The position numbers and the translations under genes are program-made. The notes beneath the pieces were generated by a model. It ran no database searches. It saw only the letters and a list, made by a program, of their open reading frames with translations, and was not told the origin of the DNA. A stretch of 64,000 nucleotides of DNA from Tricholomella constricta (lineage: Eukaryota; Basidiomycota; Agaricomycetes; Agaricales; Lyophyllaceae): positions 124,001-188,000 of the forward strand of contig JAACJP010000023.1 in NCBI GenBank assembly GCA_013368375.1, written 5' to 3'. Shown here in pieces: positions 26,251 to 38,274 of the stretch. How positions within the stretch are numbered: the first letter of the stretch is position 1; each line of letters begins with the position of its first letter.

Positions 26251-27083
26251 TCAATACTCGAGGGGCAACAGCAAGAGATAAGACAGACCATCCTCGATCT
26301 TCTCTAGTGATTGTGCAGTAACTGCCTGCTTCTTGGACAGATCACGTACGTACGGCGTCATTCGTTCGAAATCTGGTTTCAATCATGGGTTTGAGCACGC
26401 GGGTTAAGACTGGACATTCGGTCACACCTGCTTTGCATGCCCGGACAAACGCACAGACTTCATTGGCTTTTGTGCGTCCGCCCCGGCGGCCAATTGACGA
26501 GATCGCGAAGCGCATGAGCTCGCCAGTGAGATCAGAGAGGCCCAGGAGGTAATTAGAGACGGTCAGTGGGAAATACTGTCCTCCCGCGAAATTAATTTGA
26601 TAAACACGCAGTGGATGTACAGACACACGCACTGGTACTCCGTGCGCGTCACAGAGTGTCTGCTGCACCTGGTGGAAGGTGATGAGAGACCGGTGTTCGA
26701 GGTAGTGTGCGAAGCTGAGTGCTTCGATGTATTCCTGGAGGCCGGGCGAGACCTGGCGCTGGTACCGCCAGAAGCGGTCGCCCTCGAGCTCGGGCTTGAG
26801 GCTGGCGAATATGGCCTGGACTTCGCGGAGTTTTTCGTAGCCGCGGGTAGCTGCACACAGGGCACCGGAATTGTCGTCAGAGTCGTCGTCGATTACAAGG
26901 CGGTGAAGCAGAAATATAGTTCGCTTGGAGAGATTTGTGACATCGCGGCTGGCCTGGTGGGGGCAGGATTAGAATTGGTATAGACGAGAGTCGTGGACAG
27001 ACCTTTATGAGACGCTCGCGTCTGTCGTTGTAGTCGTCGAGATCAGCCCTGAAGTTGTCGAAGACGGCGGTGGTGGGTTGCAT
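26251..27083 (-). CDS. translin-associated factor X (TRAX)
   Basis: This is the catalytic partner of translin in the C3PO endoribonuclease, which cleaves small RNAs and tRNA fragments. Family blocks: RRERLIK then VSRDVTNLSKRTIFLLHR, SPGLQEYIEALSFAHYLEHR, and SNYLLGLSDLTGELMRFAIS. The TRAX metal ligands (two Glu in QEYIEA, Asp and Glu in DLTGE) are kept, so RNase activity is expected. The C terminus needs a 55-nt intron (26373-26427) to read DFERMTPYVRDLSKKQAV then TAQSLEKIEDGLSYLLLL; without it there seems to be a frameshift. Another intron (26576-26632, 57 nt) has no stop in frame. The TRAX-type DLSKK...QSLEKIE helix rules out translin itself. No translin gene is in the window. Confidence 0.9.
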
Positions 27084-27147
27084 TGGAGGGAGTCACGTGA
27101 AGAGTTAAATTAGGACGTAGGGGCAGCGAAAGTTGAACGGAGCGTCC
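27084..27147. promoter_or_regulatory. 64-bp divergent promoter, TRAX / HIT protein
   Basis: Only 64 bases separate the two start codons, so the promoters overlap or initiate inside the neighbour's leader. No TATA box is evident. Confidence 0.5.
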
Positions 27148-28103
27148 ATGGCCTACGCTCCTAAGCCCGGCTGCCCGATGTGCAGCATAGTCTCCTCGGC
27201 GTCCCACGCAACCCCAAACTCCCCCCGCTCACCGTCCTTTCCAGCGGGCTCCACCCAGCCAGAGGTTCTTTGGCGCGACGACAACTTTACCGCATATCGC
27301 GAAAAGGCGCATCCCCTCTCCTCCAAGGGCCACATCGTCGTCGCCTTCAAGTCTGTCCTTCTCTTATCTCTGCCAGTTCCAGTCCTAACCCCCGTACAGC
27401 TTGCATGTACCATCAATATATACTCTCGTGTGTCGCTTTCTTGTCCTCAAACGTCTCACCTAACTCCTCTTGCCAGTCCTCCAGTGACCTACCTCTCCTT
27501 GTCAACATCAGGAACCTCGCAAACCGCCTTCTCTCGTCCCTCCTGCCCCCTAACTCGCCCACCACCACCCCCTCGGGGCCCAGCACTCCCAACCCCTACC
27601 ACTCCAGCAGCCCCCTCCAGGGTCACGAGAACCTGTTTCGCATCGGCTTCATTACGCCGCCCTTCAAAGACAACAAAATCCCTGTCACAGATCACCTCCA
27701 CGCTCATGCGTACATCACCCCGGCAGATCTCATGGGCTGGTGGAGAGGTATCGCTTACGGTCCATTGGCATGGTATTCCATTGACGATTTGATTGCTGAG
27801 ATCAGGTGAGTTGTCCGCCCTCCTCGTCGCGCGTTAACTCTCCTCTCACACCGCTCCAGGGAATCCGTCTCCAACAACCGCATCAAGTCTGGCTACGAGA
27901 ACCGAACACAGGCACCCATCGACATGGTCCCGCACGCCGGCGCCCGCGCCGGCACCGCAGATGGCATAGAGACGTCTGAGCCGAGTATCGCCAACACTGA
28001 CGCCGAGCTCGAAGACGGCGAGACAAACACCGCACGCCTGTTGTCGCCCCGGTCCTCGTCACTGCTCACACCACAGAGCCATATACCCACGTTACGCGTG
28101 TAG
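27148..28103 (+). CDS. HIT-domain protein (nucleotide hydrolase/transferase superfamily)
   Basis: The active-site triad of the HIT family is present as HLHAHAYI, after GFITPPFKDNKIPVTDHLH. Upstream are LWRDDNFTAYREKAHPLSSK, then GHIVVAF, then NLHVPSIYTL created by two introns. Such proteins bind nucleotides and hydrolyse or transfer AMP or phosphate. The N terminus has CPMC, a possible zinc pair (GCPMCSIV), as in several HIT proteins. The C-terminal ~75 residues are Glu-, Asp- and Ser-rich and look disordered. The true ATG is at 27148; upstream in-frame codons lack ATG. The substrate cannot be predicted from sequence. Confidence 0.85.
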
Positions 28104-28301
28104 TCTGTCTGGATTTATTATCGCCATCCGAGTGTCCGTACTATATTATCACTTTCACGACGTCGCCGCGTACCATGGACAGTGTCCAGGGAGTCCTTTA
28201 TACTTATATACCAAGCAATACGTACTTCATTCATGTACAGTTATCCGCCTCACCCATCCCGAAGCATAATCTTTAAACCTGCTGGTAATACAGCTGTTGA
28301 A
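28104..28301. other. convergent intergenic spacer
   Basis: About 200 bases between the HIT stop and the Blm10 stop. Both 3' UTRs are here; no other feature is seen. Confidence 0.4.
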
Positions 28302-28309
28302 TCAAGCAT
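28302..28309 (-). other. 8-nt terminal coding exon of BLM10 (HbYX codons)
   Basis: On the minus strand ...TCTTACT is followed by a GTGAGC...ATAG intron (28310-28363, 54 nt) and then ATGCTTGA. Spliced, this reads Ser-Tyr-Tyr-Ala-stop, the expected C terminus of Blm10. Unspliced, the frame continues for 13 other residues. Confidence 0.8.
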
Positions 28310-31300
28310 CTATGTCATGTTGTCAGCGACCACGTCTCGCGCGTATCACAGCAAGGAGCTCACAGTAAGACGACCCCGTCAGCAGCGTCGACAGCGCCGC
28401 CAGCTGATCCTCGTTGAAACGTTTCGCGTCCTCATGCCACGTATCCTGGTGCGTCCTCTTGAAATTACTCGCGCACTTCCTGACCGTCGTTGAGATGGGG
28501 ATCTGTGGAGACATAACGCAACGATCAGCGAGCTGAAACACGAAAGAGATTAGACGCCTACGGGATCATATGTATGTTCTGCCAAGATATTCGTCAGCAG
28601 CTCCGGCATCCACTTCTCGACGGTGTACGGATACGAGTCGACGAGCGCGCAAATGCCCAGAATCGCGGCGTGGCGCTGGCGGATTGCCTTGTTGTAGCCT
28701 GGGTCTTGACGGTTCGGGATGTGGCTAGCCTTGGCCAGGCGCACGAATCGATCCTGTCAAGAGGTATAATTAGGACACTAACTTTGGATCCTAAAATATC
28801 CTCACCTTGAGCGTCAGGACGCTGCGTCGAGGAGACAAGCGCAGAATCCCGGACAACGTTCTAACAATGGGAAATTGGAGTGACTTGTGGTGAAAACTTC
28901 GAATATCAACTCACGTCGCTGCCATCTCCCGTACCTCTACCACCTCGTCGTCCAAACATTTGCAAAGGACCTGTGGGAATGAGGTTGTGAAGATTGGAAG
29001 GATTAAGATATTTTCTAACCTCCAGCATCTCCACGATTTTGATTTCGGAAATCAGTGGAACTTGGCGGAAGTAAAACACTAGAGCGGCCCACTGTTGAGC
29101 GACAGAGAATAAACGATGTGTATCGCATACCTTGAACGAGCGGTAGTGCTGTGAGGCGAATTCGCCAGGACTTGGGAAAAACGTCAGCAACCGCGAGAGG
29201 AACAAGAATGAGCGCAGCGTACAGGCGAGTTTTGTATAGCCTCAAATATGGCGTCCAAGATCTGGCTTACCATGGGCAGAGGTGGCGTCACTCCACACAT
29301 GCGCACCATCAGCGTGCTCGCGCGCGTTGCAAGTTCATTATTATCGTGTACTGGAGGTCACATTTCAGATCTGTTCGTCCGGGTTACTGAAGGGGAGATC
29401 ACATACACTCGGCGAACTGGAACAACTCGGGCTGCAATTGTGGTAAGTCAGCGGTTTTTCTTCACAGGAAGGGACTGTGAAGGCTCGTACCATCAAAGGC
29501 AAGATGTAGTCGAAAGTCGAGATCGCATGAACATCATGCACAGCTTGGTAAAGCCACTTACACACGGTGACGCCAACTCTGGTGATATTGATTAGACAAG
29601 CCCTCAATCATAGTTGGTCTTATGACTCGTACCTGTCGTAGGTCGACTGGAACGCACGGACGCCGGGCGATCGCTCCTCACGCCACACTTTGAATCGGCC
29701 CACAAGCTCAATGACACGGTCTTTGTGGTAGGCTCCTCGCATACCCATGATGTCAAAGTCAATGGGTACGACGCGGCATTCTTTACTGAAGACCTCGGTA
29801 GATGGCGCAGTTGGCTTGGGTATCCACTAAACGTAAATTTAATGAATAGTTGTCCGTGGTAAGGAGTAAGCTGCTCACCTTGATCTTCTCTGTGAATGCG
29901 AGGAGCTCGCCAATGTATGCACGAAGCTATATCCCAGGTGAGTGGACGCTCCACAGTGAATTTCGTACATACATCATCATGCTCGCTGTTGATCTCTGAC
30001 CAGGATCGCGCGAGTGCGTCGTCCGCCCAGGGAGTGAATTTTCGCCCCAGCTCTTCATAAAATGCGCGGAAATAGGACAGAACTTTCACTCCGTCAAACG
30101 TCATCTCGGCATTGTAGTCGATGTTGTTGAATTCGTTGACGACATAATCAACCAGCGGCTGGACCCGACGGGGGTCTGTACGATAAAAGATATACTAATT
30201 GATGATCAGAAAGAAATGCTTGTGTGTAGGCATGGATGGGGCATACCTCGAAGAACGATGTCCAAATCAGGAGGGTGTCCGTCTTGACGTTCTGGCCGAA
30301 GATCTGCTTAATGAATGGGGTAAACCACTTCCACAGATTCAGCTGCTTGGTGGTCGGCCAGTGTTTTGAACCTTTCGGGTGTTTTTTAGGATGCTAATTT
30401 CAATACTCGGTGAATGTCACATACCACAAATGACACCTGCCACAAGTTCCGCGGCCGCTCGCTGCTTGTTTTGGTCTTTGTTCTTTATCATCTTCTCCAT
30501 TGTGGGCTTCAGCGCCTCAAAGGGTTCGTCCTCCAGCAGCTGGACTGTGGTGAATAGAAGTTTAGTAGACATCGGCAGTCGAGGAGATATCTGCGCACAT
30601 ATGGACTTCACAAATGATACGTTGTCTTGGGTGATGACAGTTTCATGGTTTTCTTCCGAGTATAGTCCAGCCACATTCTCCCAGTACGATGGATCTGTGG
30701 CGGATTCCCGGAATGTTTCCAGCGCAGCCTTGCTGGAAGGATCCCAAGACTGGAAAGCTGAGATTGTCGGGTTCGGTGGAAGGTACAGAGTAATCGAGTC
30801 CTCCCAGGCTACCCAGCCTGGTGGATTTCGGTCAAGAAATAAGCTAGAGAGGATATAAGTCCTGGAATGACTATAAATTACGTGGTCAACTGACGGTGTC
30901 CGAATCTCCTGTTTCATATCAAATGGTTTCATGTATGCCGCCAATACCTGGCTTGTCAGTTGGTGCGACGGCTCCACAACAACTTTCATCTTCAGCGGGT
31001 TACGAGTTTGCATAAGGGCCAAATCAGCAGGTGTCATGCAGAATGTTCTCAGTTTGATGTTGCGGGCACTCTTCGTGACTGCTCGTTGTGCATACTGTGA
31101 CCTTCATCAGCTCAGTGTATCAGAAAAAGCTTGAGCAGGTACTCACGTAACGCTTGATAGATGAAAGGGGGAGGAGTTCAATGAAGATGATTACCCAGGG
31201 ATAGTGATAGACTCACGATAGTGGGGTGGTCATCATGAACCCTGTCTAGGAAAAATTGTAGATGCTGTGACGAAGTCGGTGCATCGCGCCGAACTAGAGT

Positions 31301-34300
31301 TCGCAGGCACCGCGTAGCCAAGATTTCATACCGCCAATGGGTTCGTTCTGATTCACCAACTTCTAGAATCATCGTAATCTAAAAAAACGCATGAAGAATA
31401 TGTCAAGAGGAAAATTAGGCGGGACAGACATTATTCTGTATGCCATCCTCCATCTTCTGAAGACGCTCAATCCGTTTGTTACGGCACCGAACCACCAAAG
31501 CCCCCTCCTTGGGACTATTGCCTATGTCAAGAGTAAACTTCAGCTGTGACAAGGCTTTGTCTACTCGAGGTGTCGGAATCTCGTATACCAAAAACAATGG
31601 TTCCAAAAAGCTGGAAAGACCTAAAGGTAGTGTCAGCAAAACACATCAAGCAATCATAGATTACAAACAGTTTTCGGCCACCGCGGAAACGCAGTCTTGG
31701 ATCGAGGGCTACAATAAGGAGTTAGGGACCAGGTCATGCTATTGTCCAAAAGGATTGATTACCTTTTCATTGTGTTGACACCCAAGGAGACTTTTGAGGA
31801 TCTTTGGTGCTAAGGTAGGCTCTATCAATGCACTTGTGAGCGATGTTCTTGACTACGCTGTTCAACGAGTACATACCAGAGATGGCGTATTTGCCTAAGT
31901 AGGGTGAGTTTATAGTCCACAAGGCCCCTTTCATCCGGTCGTCATCCGTCCCCGGCTCGAGAGCCTTCAGTAAGATGGGGAGTGCACGACGGCGGACACC
32001 ATCATAAACCTGAAGTAATGAGTGAGAACTGTCAGAGTAAGCCAAACTATAGGCTAACCTCGCAGATAGATTCCAAGAGAGACTGGCTCGAACTACAGAG
32101 ATTGAGATCGCGTTCAGTTCGAAGGAGCGTTAGCGCAGCATTACTAACCGCCTTATTACTGCGTAATGCCAGAGCGACCACTCCACGATATCGTCGATAA
32201 GAGCATCCTCAAGTGGTCCACGTCGACGTTCGATCGAGTTCCAATGAAGTCGCGCGGAATGATAATAGCTGAAAAGGGTCATTTGATGAACGGTGACATA
32301 TGACATAAGAGTAGAACGTGGCGCACCGTGCTCGGCGAACGTAGACGGCCCTTGGCCAGACTTTTTGGTGAGCAAATTGACGCGCCACGTTCTTTTCATT
32401 TCGGTATTGCTCGTCGTTGAGACTATAGCTGTAAAAATCGTTAGATAAGGCCAAAGAATAGCAGGGCTGCATTACCTGTCCCTGCTATCACCGTATTCGA
32501 GCATATAGGTACGCACAGCTCTGATCTGCACCGAATGAGAAGCCCGCACTACGCGGTACGAAGTTTTACTGACCAGCATATCAACCGCATCCACTGTATT
32601 CTCTGCGCCTTGCTGTTGCAACGAGACCGAAGCCTTATGAAGGAAGCTTCCGAAACGCTCTTTCAATGAAGCAATATATTGATACCGCGGGTTTGCAGGA
32701 TCTGTGAGACAGAAGCCAGAAACGACTGGTTCGATTGAAGCTATCATTTCTGGAACCTCATCGCTGCCTAATATGAGCATGATAGAGTTCCACAGCCGAC
32801 AAATGATCTTACAGAATATCGCTGGTCAAGATCGCAGATTCCAAATCCTCGGAATTTATCGTCTCCTTGATCAATGTAGGAATTCCAGAGAAGGCGTTGC
32901 GAACAAAGCTGAGGTGACTGTGGAAAGTATCAGACACAGCGAATAAAACCAGGATCCTTTGACGAACCGACAAAAATCATTGCGCCAGACCTCGTCTCGA
33001 GGAATATCTGACAATAATGTCAGTCCACATGTATGTGAGATAGAGTCAACGAACCGGTTCCGATCAAATTCTCCAGGATCTCGAGAGTTGGCTCGATGAG
33101 CGTCTTGAAAATATCAAGTGCTAACTGGATCTCCTCGTCATCAGGTACATGCCATGAGATCTGCCAGTGGGTGAGAGATAGAAACCTGTACCCTAGGCCT
33201 TACGTACTGTGACTTCGTCTGGTGTGTATAGTTTGCCCCAATGTTGGTGATGATTGGTGCGGAACTCTGTGAAACGTGTTGGGCATTGACAGGTTCAGTT
33301 TTGATGGCCTTACCAGCACTCTCCCACTCTTCAGGATTAGCAAACTTGTTCTCCAGGGGATAGGTGTGTGTTAAAGTTAGTAGTGTGCTGGAAAGGAGTT
33401 CTCCACTCCAGGAATAACCGCGTTTGGAGAGGGTTTTGTTGTGGAGCAGTCGAAATAGGGACATTAAATCATCCTTGTACTTTAAGACCTGCCATGGGCA
33501 ATTAAACTGAGGGAAATACTCGAACGGGGCAGAAACGTACAGATCGTCCATCACTTTGGAGGTCCGCAAGATCAGCAATGACCGTGAAGACGCTATGTAC
33601 ACTTACTTATATATCGTGCCTCGAAGGATTGCAAGATCTGGGAGAAATTAAGCCTCAGGCCTGAAGAGAAATGATTGATTGGCGTACTCCAGTGTAAAGT
33701 AGCATCCGATGGGAGTGGAGACGACACGGACGTCGTTCTGAGGGAACTGGCACCGTTTTCAAGTTCAACCTGAATATTGCGCACGCAGAAATGGAAGAAT
33801 TTGGCGAGAGTTTTGACAGGATCTGCATTGGCAACACACTCTACGAGTTGATGAATCGCTCGAACAGCATTCGGCCGAACATTGGTGCTGGCATAGTCAA
33901 AGATCATGGTGAGTACCAGGTCATAAAGCGGCTCAGACAAGTGCACGCAGATCTGACTGCAGGCGCCAGTCACAGCATCAACAATCTGGACTAGTGCGTG
34001 TAAGCAAGAAGTAGTGGAGCCAAAATAGTTTGTTTCACCTTCTGTGGCCCCGCCGGCTGACCCATCTGGCCCTTCATCTGGAAGGTTTTCCAATAACTGG
34101 ATCACCCTGCGGATAAAATTGGCTATCCAATCCGGGAAACTACCTGTGGAGTCCTGTTCCACGCAATGTCAGAACCAATCAAGAGTGATTGTGGGCCTCA
34201 GTACAAACCTTGAGCAAAGCATCCTCCTCTTCGTCCGTTAACCTCGACTCCAAATCTGTGTACTGGCTCTCCATGTCATCCAGGGAAAAGGACGGCAAGG

Positions 34301-36809
34301 TGACAGTGTTATTCAGAGGCAGTGTCGGTTCTGCATCAAGAAGGACCGGCCTTGATTCCTCGTTCATCGTCAGATCGCCAAACTTGATGAACTGGGATAT
34401 CTCAACAAGAAAGGCAGTCGTACAAAGCTGACAGCAATTGGTTAGTGCGGAAATTATATAATGCAACACCACCCCTACCGTTTTTCCTGGGTCATTCTGC
34501 GCAGGGAATAAAGCTCTTCAGTAGGAAAGCGACATTATCGGAACGACGTACCAGATCGATTCCCGGAATCAAAAGCTGCAGAATCGGTACAAGATGCTTG
34601 GCGCCAGCATAATACACCTGACGGGAAACAATTGCGGGGGCTACGGCTCCAAGTGCTTTGATGACTGCGATCGTTCGCTGAGTCTGCGAAAATCAATGAA
34701 TTTTTCAATTAAGGGAATTGGCTCAACGCACTTCAACCAAGGCTTCCAGGGATGGCACCGCTCGTTCAAGGATGGGATGCAGTATGAGATCAGGCTCCAT
34801 AACACTCATCGATTTCAAACAGCTTTGGATGTTCGACACTGTCGTCGAATCCTGGGAGAACATGGCCAAAAGAGTTACGGTTCGGAGTGACTTGACGAGC
34901 TCTCGTTTCATCGCTTTCGTCAAGCGACGATGCTACAAAAATGACGTTAAAAAAAAGAAGATAACGCTGATTGAGCAAAAACGAACTAATGGAGTCTTGC
35001 AGTCTGGCTGCTGTTCCTCGTGCCACCCTACATGGTACCATGAACTTCGGAGAATGAGGAGTAAAAAAATGAAGTTCTTACGTTTGTTGAAGTCATACAC
35101 GATGTATTTGATGAAAGCGGTTAGCTATCGGCAGAAAAGCGTGAGCAGTCGCGTCCGAAATGGTGCGGATGGCGTACATCATTCGTCCATGCCCCAGAAT
35201 TGGAAGGATGGAAGAAGCTTTCTGTTGAAGCAATCAGTCTTGCGAGTGAATCCAAGGCTTTCGATCCGGCCAGATAGGTCCTCGAATGATCTTTCTTGCC
35301 TAGTGGCGCTGCGAGAAACTCCTTCAAGGTACTCGTTTGAATCTGCGGTGTGTTCATGCCGGACGGTAGAGGAGAGAAGAGGGGAGTCGGGGCATTAGAA
35401 GGGGGCACAGGGGCACCGTCTGGTGCCATTGAATACACGATGATGCGAGCCATGGATACTAATCACCAGTTCAGGTTCTGCATATGCGAACAAAAGGATT
35501 GGGGCATACAGATCCTCCAATTGGGCTTCGGCAGCCTCCCTATTTCAAATCCAGCCTGGTTATCTGCATTCGGGCCAGTTGTAAGTGAGCCGGCATCTGC
35601 AAGTGGAATCTCTGCAGAATCGTCTCGTCAACGCCGGGCTGGTAAAGGTATGGACGACCATACACACCCATCGAAGCAAGGCATTTGCACATGAAGAGAT
35701 GCCACTCGTGCTCAGAAAAGATGCCAACGGCTTTGTACAGTCCTGTCCAAGTGGCTTCACCTTTCACTTCCTCTTGAGTCCAACGGGGCCTGTCCTCGCC
35801 TTCCACTCTCTCATCATCTGGCAGTTCCGCAATCTTGCGCGGGTCACTAACGGCGGGATCAACATGCATCTCCGCCAACCTTGAGAGAAAGTGCAACATC
35901 CTTTCATCATACATATAGGAGTTTATTGACTCCCACATCCGAAATAACATAGGCAGGTAAGATTGAGGGTGAGTGAGGGGTAGGAATGTGAGGAGATAGT
36001 ACTGTGGCGCGAGGATGTTCTGAAGACGCGAATTAGCATTGAAAAATGGATCAGACGAGGATAGTATAGCTCACATCTAGCTGGGTTCCATCCAAGAGAG
36101 GTACGAATGTAGACAGCATTTCTTCAATCGCGGCAGGAGAGAAGAATCGACGTGCGTGATCAGCAATGTACCCCATGCACCACGATAACTGACTGTATGG
36201 TAAACTTATGAGTGCTAAAACAATTGGAGAGTGCGACTCGCGTGCGTACGTGTATTCAAACTGCCTCCGGGTTAAGAACAGATCGGATTTGAGAATTTCA
36301 TAAATCGGCTTCCACGGGAGTCTCATATCCTCGATAGTTATCTTCGTCTTCGATTTCGTCAAGGTCCGGAAGGCGTCTGCGCACGTCGCCACCATTTGGG
36401 TCGACAGTCCAGGAATTGTGCTGACATGGAAATAAAGCTTGGCCAACAGAACACGTTTCGTCTTTGGAATGGGATACTTTAACATGGACCAGCTGTGATA
36501 TCATGAGACGAAGCTATGAGGAGAGACGCATAACACTTACTAGGTCAACATGCTGTCCCACTGCTGAAGTCCGACTTCAAAATCCTTCGCCTCCACACAT
36601 TGTGCGATGCGCAGGATAATGAAATCAAGCATTTCCATCATCTTTGAGATTGGTTCAATTGAGTAGGGCAGCGAATGTGCGTGGGCCTTTAGCTTCCGCA
36701 GGTAGTACCGATCACCCTCTGTAGCATCCATGTCATCGGTGTCCTCGTCCATAGGTTGTGTAGGTGGTGTGCCATTGATGCTGAGCAGCAAGAGGTCTGG
36801 GAGAACCAT
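28302..36809 (-). CDS. BLM10: proteasome activator Blm10/PA200
   Basis: A giant HEAT-repeat solenoid (about 1,900 residues in the family) that caps the 20S proteasome, opens its gate and acts in maturation and histone turnover. Gene order along the protein: RKLKAHAHSLPYSIEPISKM near the N terminus, EAKDFEVGLQQWDSMLT, EDMRLPWKPIYEILKSDLFL, TFLPLTHPQSYLPMLFR, WESINSYMYDERMLHFLSRL, then PLADAGSLTTGPNADNQAGF. Further on are YLAGSKALDSLARLIASTES and MFSQDSTTVSNIQSCLKSMS. The 3' end has QDTWHEDAKRFNEDQLAALS then TLLTGSSYYA. More than 20 introns are needed. The final Tyr-Tyr-Ala is the HbYX-type motif that docks into alpha pockets. It is supplied by an 8-nt last coding exon (28302-28309). No breaks were seen. 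Confidence 0.93.
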
Positions 36810-37102
36810 GGTGGTGTTGGAAAGTTGGAGATGTGGAAGGTGGCGTTGTGAGTCAAAAAAGAGAGTGTATATATGTCCTAATTGTGATCAAGGGCAAAGA
36901 CCCTGCTGTTGGGATGCGGAGAATAATTGTCGGAAATCAAGATGGGCTATTCGCACTTGGGGGCACAGTTGTGTAAAAGTAGGATGATAACGTATTGTTG
37001 GCGCACTCGTCCGTGTCAAACATATTGAAGAGCCGGATCTCCGACATGAACATAAAATTACAAAATGACTTGAATCTGCCTATTCTACATGTAGTCGTCG
37101 TG

Positions 37103-38174
37103 TCAACCTGTCGCATTGAATGCAACTTCGTGAAGCTCCTTCACAGCCCTCTCACGTACTAGATCCCATACCCCATTCCGTTGGGCTCTGACATCTCCGA
37201 GGCCCTCCCTTATCTCTTGTAATCGTTCGACGTATTCGCGTCCGTCATCCTGAAGTTCTCGCAGCGTCGCCAATGATTTCTCGAGGCTTTCCAGCTGCAT
37301 CTTTGGCGAAGCGAAATGAGAAGGTTCAAAAACCGGAGGGCCTCCAGAGGGATAAGAGAGCAGGAAGAGTTTATGCACGGGTGGTGTCAGGTCGGGGGCC
37401 CGTGCGAGTCTACGAGTACGGTCGTCGTCGTCGTCCGCATCGCCATCTTCATCCTCTTGCTTCGGGACAAGTGACGGATCTCCAGTGATTTCATCGGGGT
37501 CTTCACTCATGACCTGCCACAACCTGCCGAGAGCCCGCCTCATACTTGCTTCCCCTTCAATAAGCCCGTTGGTGGCGTGTTCCAACTCATCCAATAAGTT
37601 TGAGCGGAACGTATGAGTGACAGATTTGTCCATGACGAATGATGCATAACTAAGGTGCTGGGAATCGGGAGCTGGGTATGGTGATACGAGGGGAGGTGAG
37701 GGCGACCGTTGTAAGTGTGGAATGGTAGGTGGAGATGGAGAACGTCGTTCTTGAGGCAACAATAGCTTTATCCGTTTCCTTGCGCGTTCTTCTGCCTGTA
37801 CCAATGGTTGGAAAGAGGGCATATGGGAAGTAGTGACCCACTCACCTCCCAGTCATCCATTGCCGGACCCCACGACGCTATTTTGCCTCTACGGACCCAT
37901 CGTGCGCCTTTAACTGTTTTGTTTCCCCAGTTGCCACCTCTCGAGCCCGATTCTAACATCTCATTCTCGGACTCATAACCATGCGACGGGTAGTACCAGT
38001 TGTTTTGGTCGCTCAAAGGAAGTTGCGGGGAATATTCATCACTAGACCAGCATATGAGCTCATGACTGGCAGAAGAAGTGGGACGGCATACGTAGACGGC
38101 TCAGGATGGTGTGAGGGTTGCCCAGCGTTACTAGGGGCCGCAGATGAATAGGGCAGGGGGGTTTGGTTATCCAT
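37103..38174 (-). CDS. Rxt2-like subunit of Rpd3/Sin3 deacetylase complex (tentative)
   Basis: Three exons: from 38174 (MDNQTPLPYSSAAPSNAGQP), a middle one with SDQNNWYYPSHGYESENEML, and a third from about 37806 to the stop at 37103. The middle exon carries GNKTVKGARWVRRGKIASW followed by GPAMDDWE-AEERARKRIKLLL. This basic block resembles the N-terminal domain (RXT2_N) of fungal Rxt2. The rest is acidic (DEDGDADDDDDRTRR) and coiled coil (LESLEKSLATLRELQDDGRE). Rxt2 belongs to the large Rpd3 complex that represses transcription. The similarity is based on recall of the block only, so the assignment is tentative; a nuclear basic/coiled-coil protein is the safe description. Two introns of about 50 nt are used (GTATGC...TCTAG; GTGAGT...TACAG). 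Confidence 0.55.
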
Positions 38175-38274
38175 GGACGCGAAGCAAACGCGAAGGGACG
38201 TGAATGGAACAATTGCCACTCTAGAAAAATATATAAATAAATATAAAAAATAAAGTAAAGTAAAAAGAATTTTG

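Noticed and set aside
26373..26427. Apparent frameshift near the TRAX C terminus
   Set aside because: A 55-nt GTGTGA...CCAG intron joins the frames and gives the conserved TRAX helix.
34718..35398. Long plus-strand frame (226 codons)
   Set aside because: It lies opposite conserved BLM10 exons, whose protein is clearly recognisable, so it is a shadow frame.
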